DNA of 48,549 nt from an uncultured Clostridia bacterium (GCA_944380875.1 CALWJA010000068.1:1-48549), one strand, 5' to 3'. Shown: positions 34,376 through 44,131, counted from the stretch's first letter. Notes: generated from the letters alone by a model not told the origin. A program made the numbers and translations.

Positions 34376-36227
34376 CAAAATCCGGAAGATTGGTATTATC
34401 TTAGCTGCCATACTGGGAACTGCTGCTCTTCTTTATCTTGGCGGAATGCTTGGGCAGCTGCTGGATAACTACAGTTCATGGCAGCAGGCAGGCGGAATGG
34501 CAGGACAGGCAACGATGAGTGCCATGGACTGGAATCCAATAAGCTGCTATCGATATACATTCAGTGGATCCGGCCTCAAAGGAACAGGTATCTTACTGCT
34601 GATTGTCGGTGCAATCTTTGCCTATGTGAAACTACATGACCGATTTGGCAGCAAAAGCCATGATCCTCGCGGCTTTTCCATCAGTAAGGACGGTACCTAC
34701 GGAACCGCTTCCTGGATGGGAGACGAAGAGATGCAAGAAGTTCTGGAGGTGAAGCCTATTGATAAGGCGGATGGCATTATTCTGGGCGAGAAGTCCGGAA
34801 ATGCCGTCTGCTTGCCGGTGGATACCAGACTGAACCGGCATATCGCCATATTTGGTGCATCTGGTACCATGAAATCCCGCGGCGTCATCCGGCCGGCACT
34901 TTTAAATATCATCAAGCGAGGAGAGTCGGCCATTATTACAGACAGTAAAGGCGAGCTTTACGCCGATACTGCGGAGCTGTTCCGGAAAAATGGGTATGAG
35001 GTAAAGGTTTTTAATCTGGTCAACCCGCAACATGGAGATTCATGGAACTGTATGTCAGACCTGAATGGAGATACCCTGCTGGCACAGGTCTTGACCAATG
35101 TTATCATTGGCAATACCAGTGAGGGAAAAGGCGACCATTTCTGGGATAACGGCGAGGGCAATCTTTTGAAGGCGCTGGTGCTTTATGTGGATTTGGATCG
35201 CAGCCGTAGCCCGGAAAGCAAGAATCTGGCCTCAGTCTATCAGATGCTGGTGCAGAACAGCGAGCGGCAGCTGACAGCTCTGTTCGAGAAGCTTCCCTTA
35301 GATCATCCGGCCAGGGCACCATTCAATCTTTTTGCCCAAGCCAGCGATACGGTACGTTCCGGTATTGTTCTGGGACTTGGCACAAGATTGCAGGTGCTTC
35401 AAAATGAAGCGGTTCGCAGGATTATCAGCCGAAGTGACATTGATTTAACAGCTCCGGGACAACGAAAATGCGCTTACTTTGTTGTTCTGAGCGACCAGGA
35501 TGCGACGATGGCATTTTTGTCATCGTTATTTTTTTCATTCCTGTTTATCAAATTGGTCAGGTATGCGGACAGCACACCTGAGATGCGCTGCCCTATACCG
35601 GTGAATCTCATTCTCGATGAGTTTAATAATATCGGTAAACTGGGCGGCGCAGCAGATGGATCGGATTTTACCAGAACCCTTTCTGTTATCCGCAGCCGGG
35701 CCATTTACGTGATGCTGGCGGTACAGAGTTTGGGGCAGCTCCAAAACCGGTATCCCAATAATCTCTGGTCTGAGATCATCGGAAACTGCGATCTCCAGCT
35801 GATGCTGGGCTGTACGGATGATGTGAGTGCGGAATACTTTTCTGCCCGCAGCGGAGATATGAGTATTGAAATCAATTCCACCATGACGGTGCAGAAGACG
35901 ATTGCAGTGGCTCAGGTGATTCCTCAATACCGTCGGACTCAGGGGCAGGGAAAGCGCCGCCTGCTTACTCCAGACGAAGTGCTGCGGCTTCCCAATGAGG
36001 AATTACTGGTAATTATCCGCGGCCACAACATACTGAAACTGAACAAACTGGATTATACGGAACTGCCCATGGCCAAGGAAATCATTCGATCCAGTATTAT
36101 GGACTACAATCCGATAACAGGATGTGAAGCAGCTCCTCAAGCGGAAGCGGTTCCCAAACCGGAAAAACCGTCCGGCAGAAAACGTCCCAGTTTGTATAGT
36201 TCTGCTACGCCACCCACTGAATTTTAA
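34368..36227 (+). CDS. VirD4-like type IV coupling protein (TraG/TcpA class)
   Basis: The 619-residue protein starts at TTG 34368, seven bases after GGGAGGT. An ATG at 34353 would contain the ribosome site itself. Two N-terminal membrane helices (about 8-28 and 70-90) are followed by a RecA-like motor. The Walker A motif GASGTMKS (163-170) has Met at the position usually Gly, as seen in many Clostridia homologues. Walker B is NLILDEFNNIGKL with D417 and E418. It links the relaxosome to the channel and pumps DNA. The complete reading frame suggests selective upkeep, although no relaxase is present in the window. Confidence 0.88.
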   Translation: MNSKIRKIGIILAAILGTAALLYLGGMLGQLLDNYSSWQQAGGMAGQATMSAMDWNPISCYRYTFSGSGLKGTGILLLIVGAIFAYVKLHDRFGSKSHDPRGFSISKDGTYGTASWMGDEEMQEVLEVKPIDKADGIILGEKSGNAVCLPVDTRLNRHIAIFGASGTMKSRGVIRPALLNIIKRGESAIITDSKGELYADTAELFRKNGYEVKVFNLVNPQHGDSWNCMSDLNGDTLLAQVLTNVIIGNTSEGKGDHFWDNGEGNLLKALVLYVDLDRSRSPESKNLASVYQMLVQNSERQLTALFEKLPLDHPARAPFNLFAQASDTVRSGIVLGLGTRLQVLQNEAVRRIISRSDIDLTAPGQRKCAYFVVLSDQDATMAFLSSLFFSFLFIKLVRYADSTPEMRCPIPVNLILDEFNNIGKLGGAADGSDFTRTLSVIRSRAIYVMLAVQSLGQLQNRYPNNLWSEIIGNCDLQLMLGCTDDVSAEYFSARSGDMSIEINSTMTVQKTIAVAQVIPQYRRTQGQGKRRLLTPDEVLRLPNEELLVIIRGHNILKLNKLDYTELPMAKEIIRSSIMDYNPITGCEAAPQAEAVPKPEKPSGRKRPSLYSSATPPTEF

Positions 36228-36241
36228 AAGGAGGAATCTAT

Positions 36242-37519
36242 ATGCCAACCAAGAAAATTGATACTACGGCAGTAGAAACTGCTGAAGTGATGCAGCCGGA
36301 AGAACTATCTGTGCCCCAGACTGATTTTGAAACGCCTGAAGGCGGCGGATCTCTTCCGGAAAGTACACTTCTCCCCCAGACTGATTCCCCAAATGAGGAT
36401 TTTGCAGAAAATTTATCTGAAGACGACGTCGAAGAGAGAAAAAATACTTCTTCCCCTCAGACTGAGATGGAATCTGAGGAAAAACAGCCAGAAGAGGCAC
36501 GGCCGGCCCGACGAACCAGAAAACCGAGGGCAAAGTCATCTGAGCCTGACGCGGAGAGCAATCCGGACCAGGAAAATGCATCTTCTGACGCCAAACCGCG
36601 GCGAAGGCGTTCGTCTGTAAGACCCAGTTCCGTTATCTCGATTGATGAGCAATTGGGCGTAGAAACAGAAGCGGATAAAGCAAGAGATGCATTGCTGGAC
36701 CTGGTTGAGTCTATGAAAACCAAGCGTATCCTCACCGGTACAATCCAGGGAGTCGAACGCCCGCCGGACAATCCCTCCCGTTCTCTGGCAGTCCTTTATC
36801 ATGGTGATTTCAAGATTATGATTCCGGCAGAGGAAGCGGTGGAATCTCCCAGTGATTTCCGGGGGCGCATGCCGGAGGATGTTCTGCACTACATGCTGAC
36901 CAAGCGCTTGGGTGCTGAGGTGGATTTTATCGTTAAAGGAATCGACGGGCAGGCCGGGATTGCCGCAGCCAGCCGTTTAGAAGCAATGGCGGCCAAGCGG
37001 CGAGAATATTATTTTGGTACAGACCGGGATGGCAATAATTTGCTGTATGAGGGCATTTGTGCAGAGGGGCGCGTTGTATCGGTAATTCGGGCCGGCATTT
37101 TTGTCGATCTTTTCGGTGTGGAGACCTACATTCCACTGCGTGAGCTGAGTTATCAGCGCATGATGGACGCCAGCGCCAGCTTTCAGCCTGGGCAGCGCAT
37201 TCTTGTGAAAATTCTTACGATTGACCGGAGCGACCGCAATCATATCCGTGTCACTGCATCGGCAAAGAGAACTCAGGAAAACCCATATGAGAAGGCGCTG
37301 CGGCGCTATTCTGTGGGAAACCGGTATGTTGGCACGGTGAGTATGGTGGATACGACTGGTGTGTTTGTAGCTTTGGATGGCGGAATTGATTGCCTGTGCA
37401 GTTATCCCAAACGCGGCAGGCCGCCCAGAGGCGCCCGGGTCACCGTCAGGATTTTGGGAATCAATCAAGAAAGCAACCGAATCTGGGGCGCTATTACTCA
37501 TATTGCGGTGCCTCACTGA
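36242..37519 (+). CDS. S1 RNA-binding domain protein of the element
   Basis: The 425-residue protein begins with about 130 disordered, acidic and Arg/Lys-rich residues (RRTRKPRAKSSEPDAE, PRRRRSSVRP). Two S1-like OB folds follow, one at about 255-340 (GRVVSVIRAGIFVDLFGVE, YIPLRELSYQR) and one at about 355-425 (YVGTVSMVDTTGVFVALDGG). S1 proteins bind RNA or DNA. Element copies are common but their role is not established. AAAGGAGG precedes the ATG. Confidence 0.75.
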   Translation: MPTKKIDTTAVETAEVMQPEELSVPQTDFETPEGGGSLPESTLLPQTDSPNEDFAENLSEDDVEERKNTSSPQTEMESEEKQPEEARPARRTRKPRAKSSEPDAESNPDQENASSDAKPRRRRSSVRPSSVISIDEQLGVETEADKARDALLDLVESMKTKRILTGTIQGVERPPDNPSRSLAVLYHGDFKIMIPAEEAVESPSDFRGRMPEDVLHYMLTKRLGAEVDFIVKGIDGQAGIAAASRLEAMAAKRREYYFGTDRDGNNLLYEGICAEGRVVSVIRAGIFVDLFGVETYIPLRELSYQRMMDASASFQPGQRILVKILTIDRSDRNHIRVTASAKRTQENPYEKALRRYSVGNRYVGTVSMVDTTGVFVALDGGIDCLCSYPKRGRPPRGARVTVRILGINQESNRIWGAITHIAVPH

Positions 37520-37536
37520 GAAAGGAGATTGGCTAC

Positions 37537-37953
37537 TTGGATTTTTACGAACTGAGCAAAGAAGAGCAGCATCGGCGCCAGGAGATAGCTGCCCATGCAC
37601 GAAGGATGATTCTGGAACATCTTGCGGTGGAGGATCAGGACGAAACATCGTTGACGGCAGTTTACGGAGATTACTATATGCAAATTTCCTTTTCGTCGCT
37701 CCATCCGCTGATTGTGATCTGCCTGGCGAAAGCTATCTCACAGCCTGGCAGCCCTAAAAAACAACAGATGGTCAACCGATTGAATTTGAACAGTGTTCTG
37801 GGCAGCCACGCTATCAATCAGGAGGTTGGATGCTATTCCTATCGTACCACTCACTGGCTTGATACGGATCTGACGCCAGACCGGTTTTTTGAAATTCTCA
37901 ACCGGTGCGCCGATGAAGCAGCTCGGGGATATGCCATGTTAAAGGCCGCCTGA
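37537..37953 (+). CDS. YbjN-like element protein
   Basis: The frame codes for 138 residues from a TTG at 37537 (AGGAG about 10 bases before). Upstream residues in the same frame look like a shadow of the S1 gene. The second half VNRLNLNSVLGSHAINQEVG and CYSYRTTHWLDTDLTP resembles the YbjN fold (a chaperone-like alpha/beta domain). Function is unknown. Confidence 0.45.
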   Translation: MDFYELSKEEQHRRQEIAAHARRMILEHLAVEDQDETSLTAVYGDYYMQISFSSLHPLIVICLAKAISQPGSPKKQQMVNRLNLNSVLGSHAINQEVGCYSYRTTHWLDTDLTPDRFFEILNRCADEAARGYAMLKAA

Positions 37954-37973
37954 GCTGGTTGTAAAATTTATAG

Positions 37974-38013
37974 CATGCCCGTGTAATTTGGTAAAAGACC
38001 AAAGGAGGGCATG
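37974..38013 (+). promoter_or_regulatory. Hairpin that sequesters the ribosome site of the lipoprotein gene
   Basis: CATGCCC (37974-37980) can pair with GGGCATG (38007-38013). An inner stem TTTGGT (37987-37992) pairs with ACCAAA (37998-38003). The outer stem covers part of the GGAGGG ribosome site and the first ATG. Folding would block translation, and unfolding would release it. Confidence 0.45.
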
Positions 38014-38016
38014 TTT

Positions 38017-38703
38017 ATGAAACGATATATTTTTGGAGTGCTGTTGATTATTGCTGTGGTACTGCTTTCTGCCTGTTCAACGCAAGGTGCAGGTACATCA
38101 AGTGCCGGGCAGTCTGAGATTTCTTCGAATTCCGTGGATGAAGACAGTTCGCTTCCCACACCATCCTTTCAGGAGAATGAATCAGAAGATTCGGCCGAAC
38201 AGGACGCAGCAGCCTCTACAACCGAAACTGTTCTGCCATCAGTTTCTTCACAGGGATCAGCCGAGGAGCCTGCTCAGCCTTCTTACCAGATGGAGAGTGT
38301 TCCCGATTCAAATCCCGACACCTCTCCACGAGAACTTGAAACGGTATCAGGAGCAGATACTGTCATTTCAAAGTCTGAAACAGAATCAACACCTGCAAAT
38401 GAGGTTGTTGATTCTGAGCCTGCTTCGGAATCAGAAACTGTGCAGTCACAGGAACCTGTTTTCAATATCAATGACTGGATAACATATGCACAGGAGTATG
38501 GGAGGAAATTAGGCCTTATGTATGACGCAACTGCAACAGATTGCTGGGATAATCCCATTGTTGCAAGTGAACGGAGTCAGTACCTGGAAAGGGATATCCG
38601 ATCCAGGCTGGAGCTGTATCGAGCTGATGGTATGACATATTTCTGCGTTTGGGCGCAGCTGAGAACAGATGGGGGTTATGACCTTTATATCGGCTATGCC
38701 TAA
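38017..38703 (+). CDS. Element lipoprotein with long Ser/Glu-rich linker
   Basis: The 228-residue protein starts at the ATG at 38017, 8 bases after GGAGGG (an ATG at 38011 is too close). The signal KRYIFGVLLIIAVVLLSAC gives the lipid cysteine C20. A very long disordered, Ser/Glu/Pro-rich stretch (about 25-150) leads to a small C-terminal domain (about 155-228: INDWITYAQEYGRKLGLMYD, YFCVWAQLRTDGGYDLYIGY). It may be an exclusion or surface protein of the element. This is a guess based on type and place. Confidence 0.6.
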   Translation: MKRYIFGVLLIIAVVLLSACSTQGAGTSSAGQSEISSNSVDEDSSLPTPSFQENESEDSAEQDAAASTTETVLPSVSSQGSAEEPAQPSYQMESVPDSNPDTSPRELETVSGADTVISKSETESTPANEVVDSEPASESETVQSQEPVFNINDWITYAQEYGRKLGLMYDATATDCWDNPIVASERSQYLERDIRSRLELYRADGMTYFCVWAQLRTDGGYDLYIGYA

Positions 38704-38720
38704 ACGAAATCATTCAGAGC

Positions 38721-38754
38721 AAAAGAAGCACATCGAATCCGATGTGCTTCTTTT
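38721..38754 (+). terminator. Strong intrinsic terminator between lipoprotein and adhesin genes
   Basis: A perfect 15-bp stem (38721-38735 with 38740-38754) with an AATC loop is A-rich on the left and T-rich on the right. It sits 28 bases before the adhesin ATG. Confidence 0.85.
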
Positions 38755-38782
38755 CTGCCAAAATTTAAGGAGGAACAATTTT

Positions 38783-41700
38783 ATGAAGCGCAAATGGTTT
38801 AAAAAAGCCCTTTCCGCAGTTCTATCGGCGGCTATGTGTTTTACGACAATGATGTCGATCAGTACGCCGGTCCTTGCAGCAACGCAAGTGGATGCTTACA
38901 TGATAAATTATCCCCGAGATGGAGATGCCAACTATTCTACCACCACTTGGGGGCATTCAGCTGCGCAGTTAATGAGTGGGTGGTTCCAAAATGAGTCTCG
39001 GTTTACGACAGTTCATTCCCTTGGTACCTTTGAGGGGCAAGTTGCTTATTGTATTGAGCCTGGTGCTCCGCAATACTCTGGAGATACCTTGACAAGTCAG
39101 GATGAAAGCTACTGGGAAAATTATCCCGCAAGCAGCAATGTAACTATTTCACCTGATACCGTTAAAGTACTTCTGGGGCGCATTATGCAGTATGGATATC
39201 AGGGGAATATTTCTGTTTCCTGGCGTTCTCAAGACCCTTCCGGGGCAGATGCATTGAGTCACGCTGTTGCGACTCAGCTCCTGGTTTGGGAAACAGTAGT
39301 CGGTGAAAGAGATGCTTCGTTTCAGAAAGTAGATCCTGCCGACTATGGCGTCCATGCCATTTTGGAGTATGTGCGGGACGACCATCCATTGCGAAGTCAG
39401 ATTATGTCTCACTACAATTCCATAGTTGCCAGTGTGCAGAATCATACTAAGGTACCAAGCTTTTGTACACGCAGCCTGGGAAACGCTGATTCCTATGAGA
39501 TGGAGTACAACGGGACCAATTACAGTGTAACCCTGACAGACACCAATGGGGTGCTCTCCAATTACTCCTTCAGCTCTTCAGAACCCGGCGTACAGTTTTC
39601 CAAAAGCGGAAACAAGTTAACTATCACTTCTGATACACCTGTTTTGGATACAATCCAAGTTTCTGCCTCAAAGACCAATGGAACCAGAGCTGGTGTGGTC
39701 ACATGGACAGATGGAATCAAAGGTACAGAAGGAATTCAGGATGTAATTACATATGGTGAAACAGTATCAGACCCAGTTAATGCGTATTTCCTTCTGGAGA
39801 TGGAAGCTGTTGGCACCATGCATCTTGTAAAAACCAGTGAAGACGGCAATGTTTCCGGCATTCCTTTTACTATTTCCGGCAATGGAATTACGAGAAATGT
39901 CCAGACTGGCCCGGATGGGACCATTGATATCACGGATTTGGTTGCTGGAACTTACACCGTAACCGAAGGCAGTATTGATAAATACGAGCCCCAGGCATCT
40001 CAGCAGGTTACTATCGTAGGCGGCCAGACTTCTACAATTACTTTTGATAATGTGCTCAAGCGTGGTGCTTTGGAAGTTATTAAGAGTTCTGAAGACAATT
40101 TTGTAGAAGGTGTTACATTTCATCTTTTTGGTACCTCCCTTTCCGGACTTGCTGTGGATGAGTATGCGGTAACCGATGAAAATGGAGTCGCCCGTTTTGA
40201 TGATGTTCTCATCAGTGGCTCTACGCCATACACCGTCGAAGAGGTGGATACAGCAATCCGCTATGTGATTCCCGACAGCCAGACGGTTTCTATCCAGTGG
40301 GATGAAGTTGCTGAGCGCAGCTTCCACAACGTGCTGAAAAAGTTCACCGTTACTGTGACGAAGACGGATGGGAAAACTGGTGAGCCTCAAGGTGACGGAT
40401 CCCTGGCTGGCGCCCAGTATGGTATTTACAAGGGCGGCGAGCTGAAGGACATTTATTACACAGACGAAAATGGCCAGTTCACCTCAAAAGAGTACGTCTG
40501 CGATACAGATTGGACAGTGCAGGAGATTAGCCCTTCAGAAGGGTACCTTTTGGATCCCACCGTTCATCCGGTCGGCGCAGATCCAGCTCAATATGTCATT
40601 GAACACAATACCACTTCCAACGATGCGACGGAGCAGATTATCAAGGGCAGCATCCGCCTGATCAAGCACATTGATGCGGAAGATGAAGATGTGGACATTA
40701 TTCCGGAAGAATCACAGCCCGCATCCGAGCAACCAGCGGATCCGTTCGCAGTAGAATCTGATGCAGCAGCTACCGAGGTAAACAAGGATATTTCCGGTGA
40801 AGTGGAAGCCACTTTCCAGACTGAGGCAGAGGTGAGCGAAACCACAGAGCCGGCGCCGGTGGCTCCTGAAGATATCGAGGCCAGCGGAAACGAAGGCATT
40901 ATTGAACAGCCGGAGGAAGGTGCCAAGTTTGAAATTTATCTGGCCAGTGCGGGCAGCTATGATGCAGCCAAGGAAAGTGAACGGGATATTCTCGTCACGG
41001 ATTCCGATGGCGTGGCCACCTCGAAACAACTCCCATACGGCCGATATCGTGTGCATCAATTGGAGGGCATGGATGGGCAGGCCTTTGTACCGGACTTTAC
41101 CGTCTACATCAATTCCGACGGACAGGTTTACTCCTATATCCTCAATAATCAGAGTATCAGCAGTTTTATCCGTGTGGAAAAACGAGATGCCGAGACAGGG
41201 AATATTATTCCGGCAGCAGGGATTGGATTCCAGATTCGTGATCTCTCCAATGGAGAACTTATTTCTCAGACTGTCTATTATCCCTCGCCCGTTACCATTA
41301 CGACCTTCTATACAGACGACTCGGGGGCTTTGATGCTGCCCTATGAGCTCCCCTACGGGCAGTACGAACTGATTGAAGTGGAGACTTGCTATGGCTATGT
41401 ACTGGATTCTGAGCCGGTGCCCTTTACCGTGGACGGCAGCAGCGATGTTGTAACGGTGACCAAGCACAATATGGCGCAAAAAGGCGTTATCCACATTGAG
41501 AAAACCGGTGAGATCTTCGCAAGTGTAGTTAGTGAAAACGGAGTCTACCAGCCGGTATATGAGACAGCCGGTTTGGAAGGCGCAACCTATACGATTACGG
41601 CGGTAGAGGATGCTGTGACGTTAGACGGCACCGTTCGCTATCATGCAGGCGAAGTGGTCGATACCATTACCACTGGCCCGGATGGGACAGCCACCAGCAA

Positions 41701-43231
41701 AGAGCTCTATTTAGGCAAATTTGAAATTTTGGAAACCGAAGCGCCGGACGGAATGATCCTTAACACTGAGCCGCAAACTGTAGAATTGGCTTATGCGGGC
41801 CAGACGGTATCCTTGACCGAAACATCTGCCGGTTTCTATAACGAGCGCCAGCATGTAGCAATCTCTTTGGAGAAAGCTATGGAAACCAATGACCTGTTTG
41901 GTATTGGTAAAAATGGTGAAATCTCCAGCGTCACCTTTGGCTTGTACGCAGATGAAGTGCTGGTAGCTGCCGATGGTAGTGAAATTCCTGCAGGTGGTTT
42001 GATTGAAATCGTCACCGTCAGCGCGGAAGGCATCGTATCCTGCCAGAGTGATTTGCCCTTTGGTTCTTATTACCTGCAGGAGATGGCAACGGATTCTCAC
42101 TACCTGCTGACCGATGAAAAATTCCCAGTAGTTTTCAGCTATGCTGGACAGGATACACCCGTGGTGGAGATCGCAGCCAATGACGGAGAAGCTGTTCTCA
42201 ATGAACTGAAATATGGTTCTGTATCCGGTCTGAAAGTAGATGAAAACGGCGAGCCGCTTGCAGGCGCTTTGATTGGCCTCTTTACCGCTGATACTGAAGA
42301 ATTCACCGAGGAGACAGCCTTGATGACGGATATTTCTGCGGAAAATGGCGCTTTCAGTTTTGACCAGGTACCAGTTGGAAACTGGGTCGTGCGTGAAATC
42401 GCACAGCCGGAGGGGTTCCTGCTCAGCGAAGAGTTATTCCCGGTGACCGTTTCTGAGGATGAACAAATTGTAGAAATTGAAATCTCCAACGAACTCATCC
42501 GTGGCAGACTGACCCTGACCAAATACGATGCAGATTATCCGGACCATAAGCTCAGCGGTGCTGTTTTTGAAGTGTATCGTGACAGCAATGACAACCAGCA
42601 GCTTGATGAGGATGATGAGCTTGTGGGTGAGATGGAAGAGACCTCCGAAGGCGTTTACTGGATGGAGGATTTGCCTTATAGCGGGTACCTGGTAAAAGAG
42701 AAATTGGCTCCGGAAGGATTCGTCCTTGACGAAAATGCCTACTATGTGATGGTGAAGGCTAACGGTGAAACCTATGAGATTGAGAATGAGGCCGGCAAAG
42801 GCTTCATCAATCAGGCTCAAAAGGGTTCATTGAAGATTATCAAAACCACCGATGATGGGAAGGTTGAAGGTTTTGCGTTCCGAGTCACTGGTGTAAATGG
42901 ATATGATATGACCTTTACCACTGACTCCAGAGGAGAGATCTTCATCGATAACCTGCGTATCGGCGAATACGTGGTGACCGAACTGGAAAATGAGGCCAGT
43001 GCGGGATATCAAATTGCTGATCCCGTTACCGTAACGCTGGTGGCGGATGAAATTTTGACCGTAGACATTCATAACGATAAGGTCACAGTTGATGTTCCGA
43101 AGACTGGAGACGATTCCAATCTGGTACTGTGGATTGCCTTGATGCTGGCCGGTGCAGCTGGTATGGCGGGTACCGGTATCTTCTATTTCAAGAAGGTTCG
43201 TAAATCCAGAAAAACTGAAAATATGCAGTAA
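38783..43231 (+). CDS. Sortase-anchored thioester-domain adhesin with about ten Cna-B repeats
   Basis: The 1482-residue protein starts at 38783 with AGGAGGA upstream. A signal peptide (about 1-35) precedes a thioester domain (about 40-240) with C90 in AYCIEPG and Q165 in TQLLVWE, the pair that forms an internal Cys-Gln thioester able to attack surface amines. After a short Ig-like part (about 240-330), roughly ten prealbumin-like Cna-B/SpaA domains follow, many with the closing DVLK- or NVLK-type strand. Domain 4 is interrupted by a Ser/Glu/Pro-rich insert of about 75 residues. The end is a sortase motif VPKTGD, a helix and KKVRKSRK. It should be linked to the wall by a host sortase, since none is in the window, and may stabilise mating contacts. 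Confidence 0.85.
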   Translation: MKRKWFKKALSAVLSAAMCFTTMMSISTPVLAATQVDAYMINYPRDGDANYSTTTWGHSAAQLMSGWFQNESRFTTVHSLGTFEGQVAYCIEPGAPQYSGDTLTSQDESYWENYPASSNVTISPDTVKVLLGRIMQYGYQGNISVSWRSQDPSGADALSHAVATQLLVWETVVGERDASFQKVDPADYGVHAILEYVRDDHPLRSQIMSHYNSIVASVQNHTKVPSFCTRSLGNADSYEMEYNGTNYSVTLTDTNGVLSNYSFSSSEPGVQFSKSGNKLTITSDTPVLDTIQVSASKTNGTRAGVVTWTDGIKGTEGIQDVITYGETVSDPVNAYFLLEMEAVGTMHLVKTSEDGNVSGIPFTISGNGITRNVQTGPDGTIDITDLVAGTYTVTEGSIDKYEPQASQQVTIVGGQTSTITFDNVLKRGALEVIKSSEDNFVEGVTFHLFGTSLSGLAVDEYAVTDENGVARFDDVLISGSTPYTVEEVDTAIRYVIPDSQTVSIQWDEVAERSFHNVLKKFTVTVTKTDGKTGEPQGDGSLAGAQYGIYKGGELKDIYYTDENGQFTSKEYVCDTDWTVQEISPSEGYLLDPTVHPVGADPAQYVIEHNTTSNDATEQIIKGSIRLIKHIDAEDEDVDIIPEESQPASEQPADPFAVESDAAATEVNKDISGEVEATFQTEAEVSETTEPAPVAPEDIEASGNEGIIEQPEEGAKFEIYLASAGSYDAAKESERDILVTDSDGVATSKQLPYGRYRVHQLEGMDGQAFVPDFTVYINSDGQVYSYILNNQSISSFIRVEKRDAETGNIIPAAGIGFQIRDLSNGELISQTVYYPSPVTITTFYTDDSGALMLPYELPYGQYELIEVETCYGYVLDSEPVPFTVDGSSDVVTVTKHNMAQKGVIHIEKTGEIFASVVSENGVYQPVYETAGLEGATYTITAVEDAVTLDGTVRYHAGEVVDTITTGPDGTATSKELYLGKFEILETEAPDGMILNTEPQTVELAYAGQTVSLTETSAGFYNERQHVAISLEKAMETNDLFGIGKNGEISSVTFGLYADEVLVAADGSEIPAGGLIEIVTVSAEGIVSCQSDLPFGSYYLQEMATDSHYLLTDEKFPVVFSYAGQDTPVVEIAANDGEAVLNELKYGSVSGLKVDENGEPLAGALIGLFTADTEEFTEETALMTDISAENGAFSFDQVPVGNWVVREIAQPEGFLLSEELFPVTVSEDEQIVEIEISNELIRGRLTLTKYDADYPDHKLSGAVFEVYRDSNDNQQLDEDDELVGEMEETSEGVYWMEDLPYSGYLVKEKLAPEGFVLDENAYYVMVKANGETYEIENEAGKGFINQAQKGSLKIIKTTDDGKVEGFAFRVTGVNGYDMTFTTDSRGEIFIDNLRIGEYVVTELENEASAGYQIADPVTVTLVADEILTVDIHNDKVTVDVPKTGDDSNLVLWIALMLAGAAGMAGTGIFYFKKVRKSRKTENMQ

Positions 43232-43238
43232 AAATAAT

Positions 43239-43278
43239 GAATAGGGGTGCTGCGACAAGCAGCCCCCTATTCCTGTTT
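43239..43278 (+). terminator. Hairpin after the adhesin gene
   Basis: GAATAGGGGTGCTGC (43239-43253, one bulged T) pairs with GCAGCCCCCTATTC (43259-43272) and is followed by CTGTTTTGG. It could end most adhesin transcripts while letting some read on. Confidence 0.7.
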
Positions 43279-43289
43279 TGGAGGTCACT

Positions 43290-43496
43290 ATGAAGCGAAA
43301 TGACAGCAGTTATATGCGCTCTCGGCCGAGAAACCGAGAACACAGAAGTCGAAAAGGAGAAAACACTTTCACAGAGACCTGCCAGCACCAGTGGTCAGGT
43401 GATGGGATTTGCTTAAAATGTGGTGCCGTACAGCAGGCGGTGGAGGCTGTTGAAACGAAAAAAAGGATTTTGAACGGAGGTGGAGGAACACGATGA
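43290..43496 (+). CDS. Small zinc-ribbon-like element protein
   Basis: The 68-residue protein starts at the ATG at 43290 with TTGGAGGT upstream. It is very basic at the N terminus (MKRNDSSYMRSRPRNREHRS) and then has CQHQWSGDGICLKCG, a Cys/His pattern suggesting one zinc site. The stop overlaps the next start as ATGA, which supports that it is translated. Function is unknown. Confidence 0.55.
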   Translation: MKRNDSSYMRSRPRNREHRSRKGENTFTETCQHQWSGDGICLKCGAVQQAVEAVETKKRILNGGGGTR

Positions 43497-44062
43497 AGGA
43501 GAAAAAAATCTTGAAAAGGCTTCTTGCTGTCTTTGCCACTACAATCTGTATTGCTGGTATATCTGCAGACACTGTCTACGCAGATACAGATGGGACAGAA
43601 TTGCAGGTAGTCCAGCCCTCTCAACTGGAAATACAGCTGGGACCAGAATGGTCCGGAGTTGAATTTCAGCTACGGACAGATGCTGGAGTATATCCCGACG
43701 CCATTGCTGTGGATGATACCGGGATTCTTTCCTTGGAAATTGGCGGCAGTACGAGTTATGTGCTCTCTTGCCTGAATTCAACTGTTGCAGTCCCCTCACC
43801 GGAAGATGAACAGCAAGCCCCTGCCATAACAGAACGCACGACATCTGAAAATTCATCTTCTAAGGATTCCAGTGAAGAACTGCAATCGGCGGAAAATGCA
43901 GAAGCTAATGTTGACAGAATTCCAATAGAGAATATCTTGCTCTTCGGTGGTGGTCTGGTTTTGGCTGTAGGCTGTTTGATTGCGCTGCACGTTGTCAAGA
44001 AGGGAAATAGCCGGGATAACCGTCAGACTGAGTGCGATGAAAATGATGAATTTCCAGACTGA
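43493..44062 (+). CDS. Secreted membrane-anchored protein of unknown function
   Basis: The 189-residue protein has a signal peptide (KRLLAVFATTICIAGISADTVYA), a small beta-rich domain (about 35-95), a Ser/Glu-rich linker, a C-terminal membrane helix (about 147-167, ILLFGGGLVLAVGCLIALH) and a charged tail. No sortase motif is seen, so it is held by the helix. It is coupled to the zinc-ribbon gene and may be a surface accessory of the adhesin. Role not known. Confidence 0.55.
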   Translation: MKEKKILKRLLAVFATTICIAGISADTVYADTDGTELQVVQPSQLEIQLGPEWSGVEFQLRTDAGVYPDAIAVDDTGILSLEIGGSTSYVLSCLNSTVAVPSPEDEQQAPAITERTTSENSSSKDSSEELQSAENAEANVDRIPIENILLFGGGLVLAVGCLIALHVVKKGNSRDNRQTECDENDEFPD

Positions 44063-44131
44063 TTTAAAAACGAAAATACAGCAATATTCAAAATGTTTTT
44101 ACAATATTTAAAATAATATTTGCAAATACGC

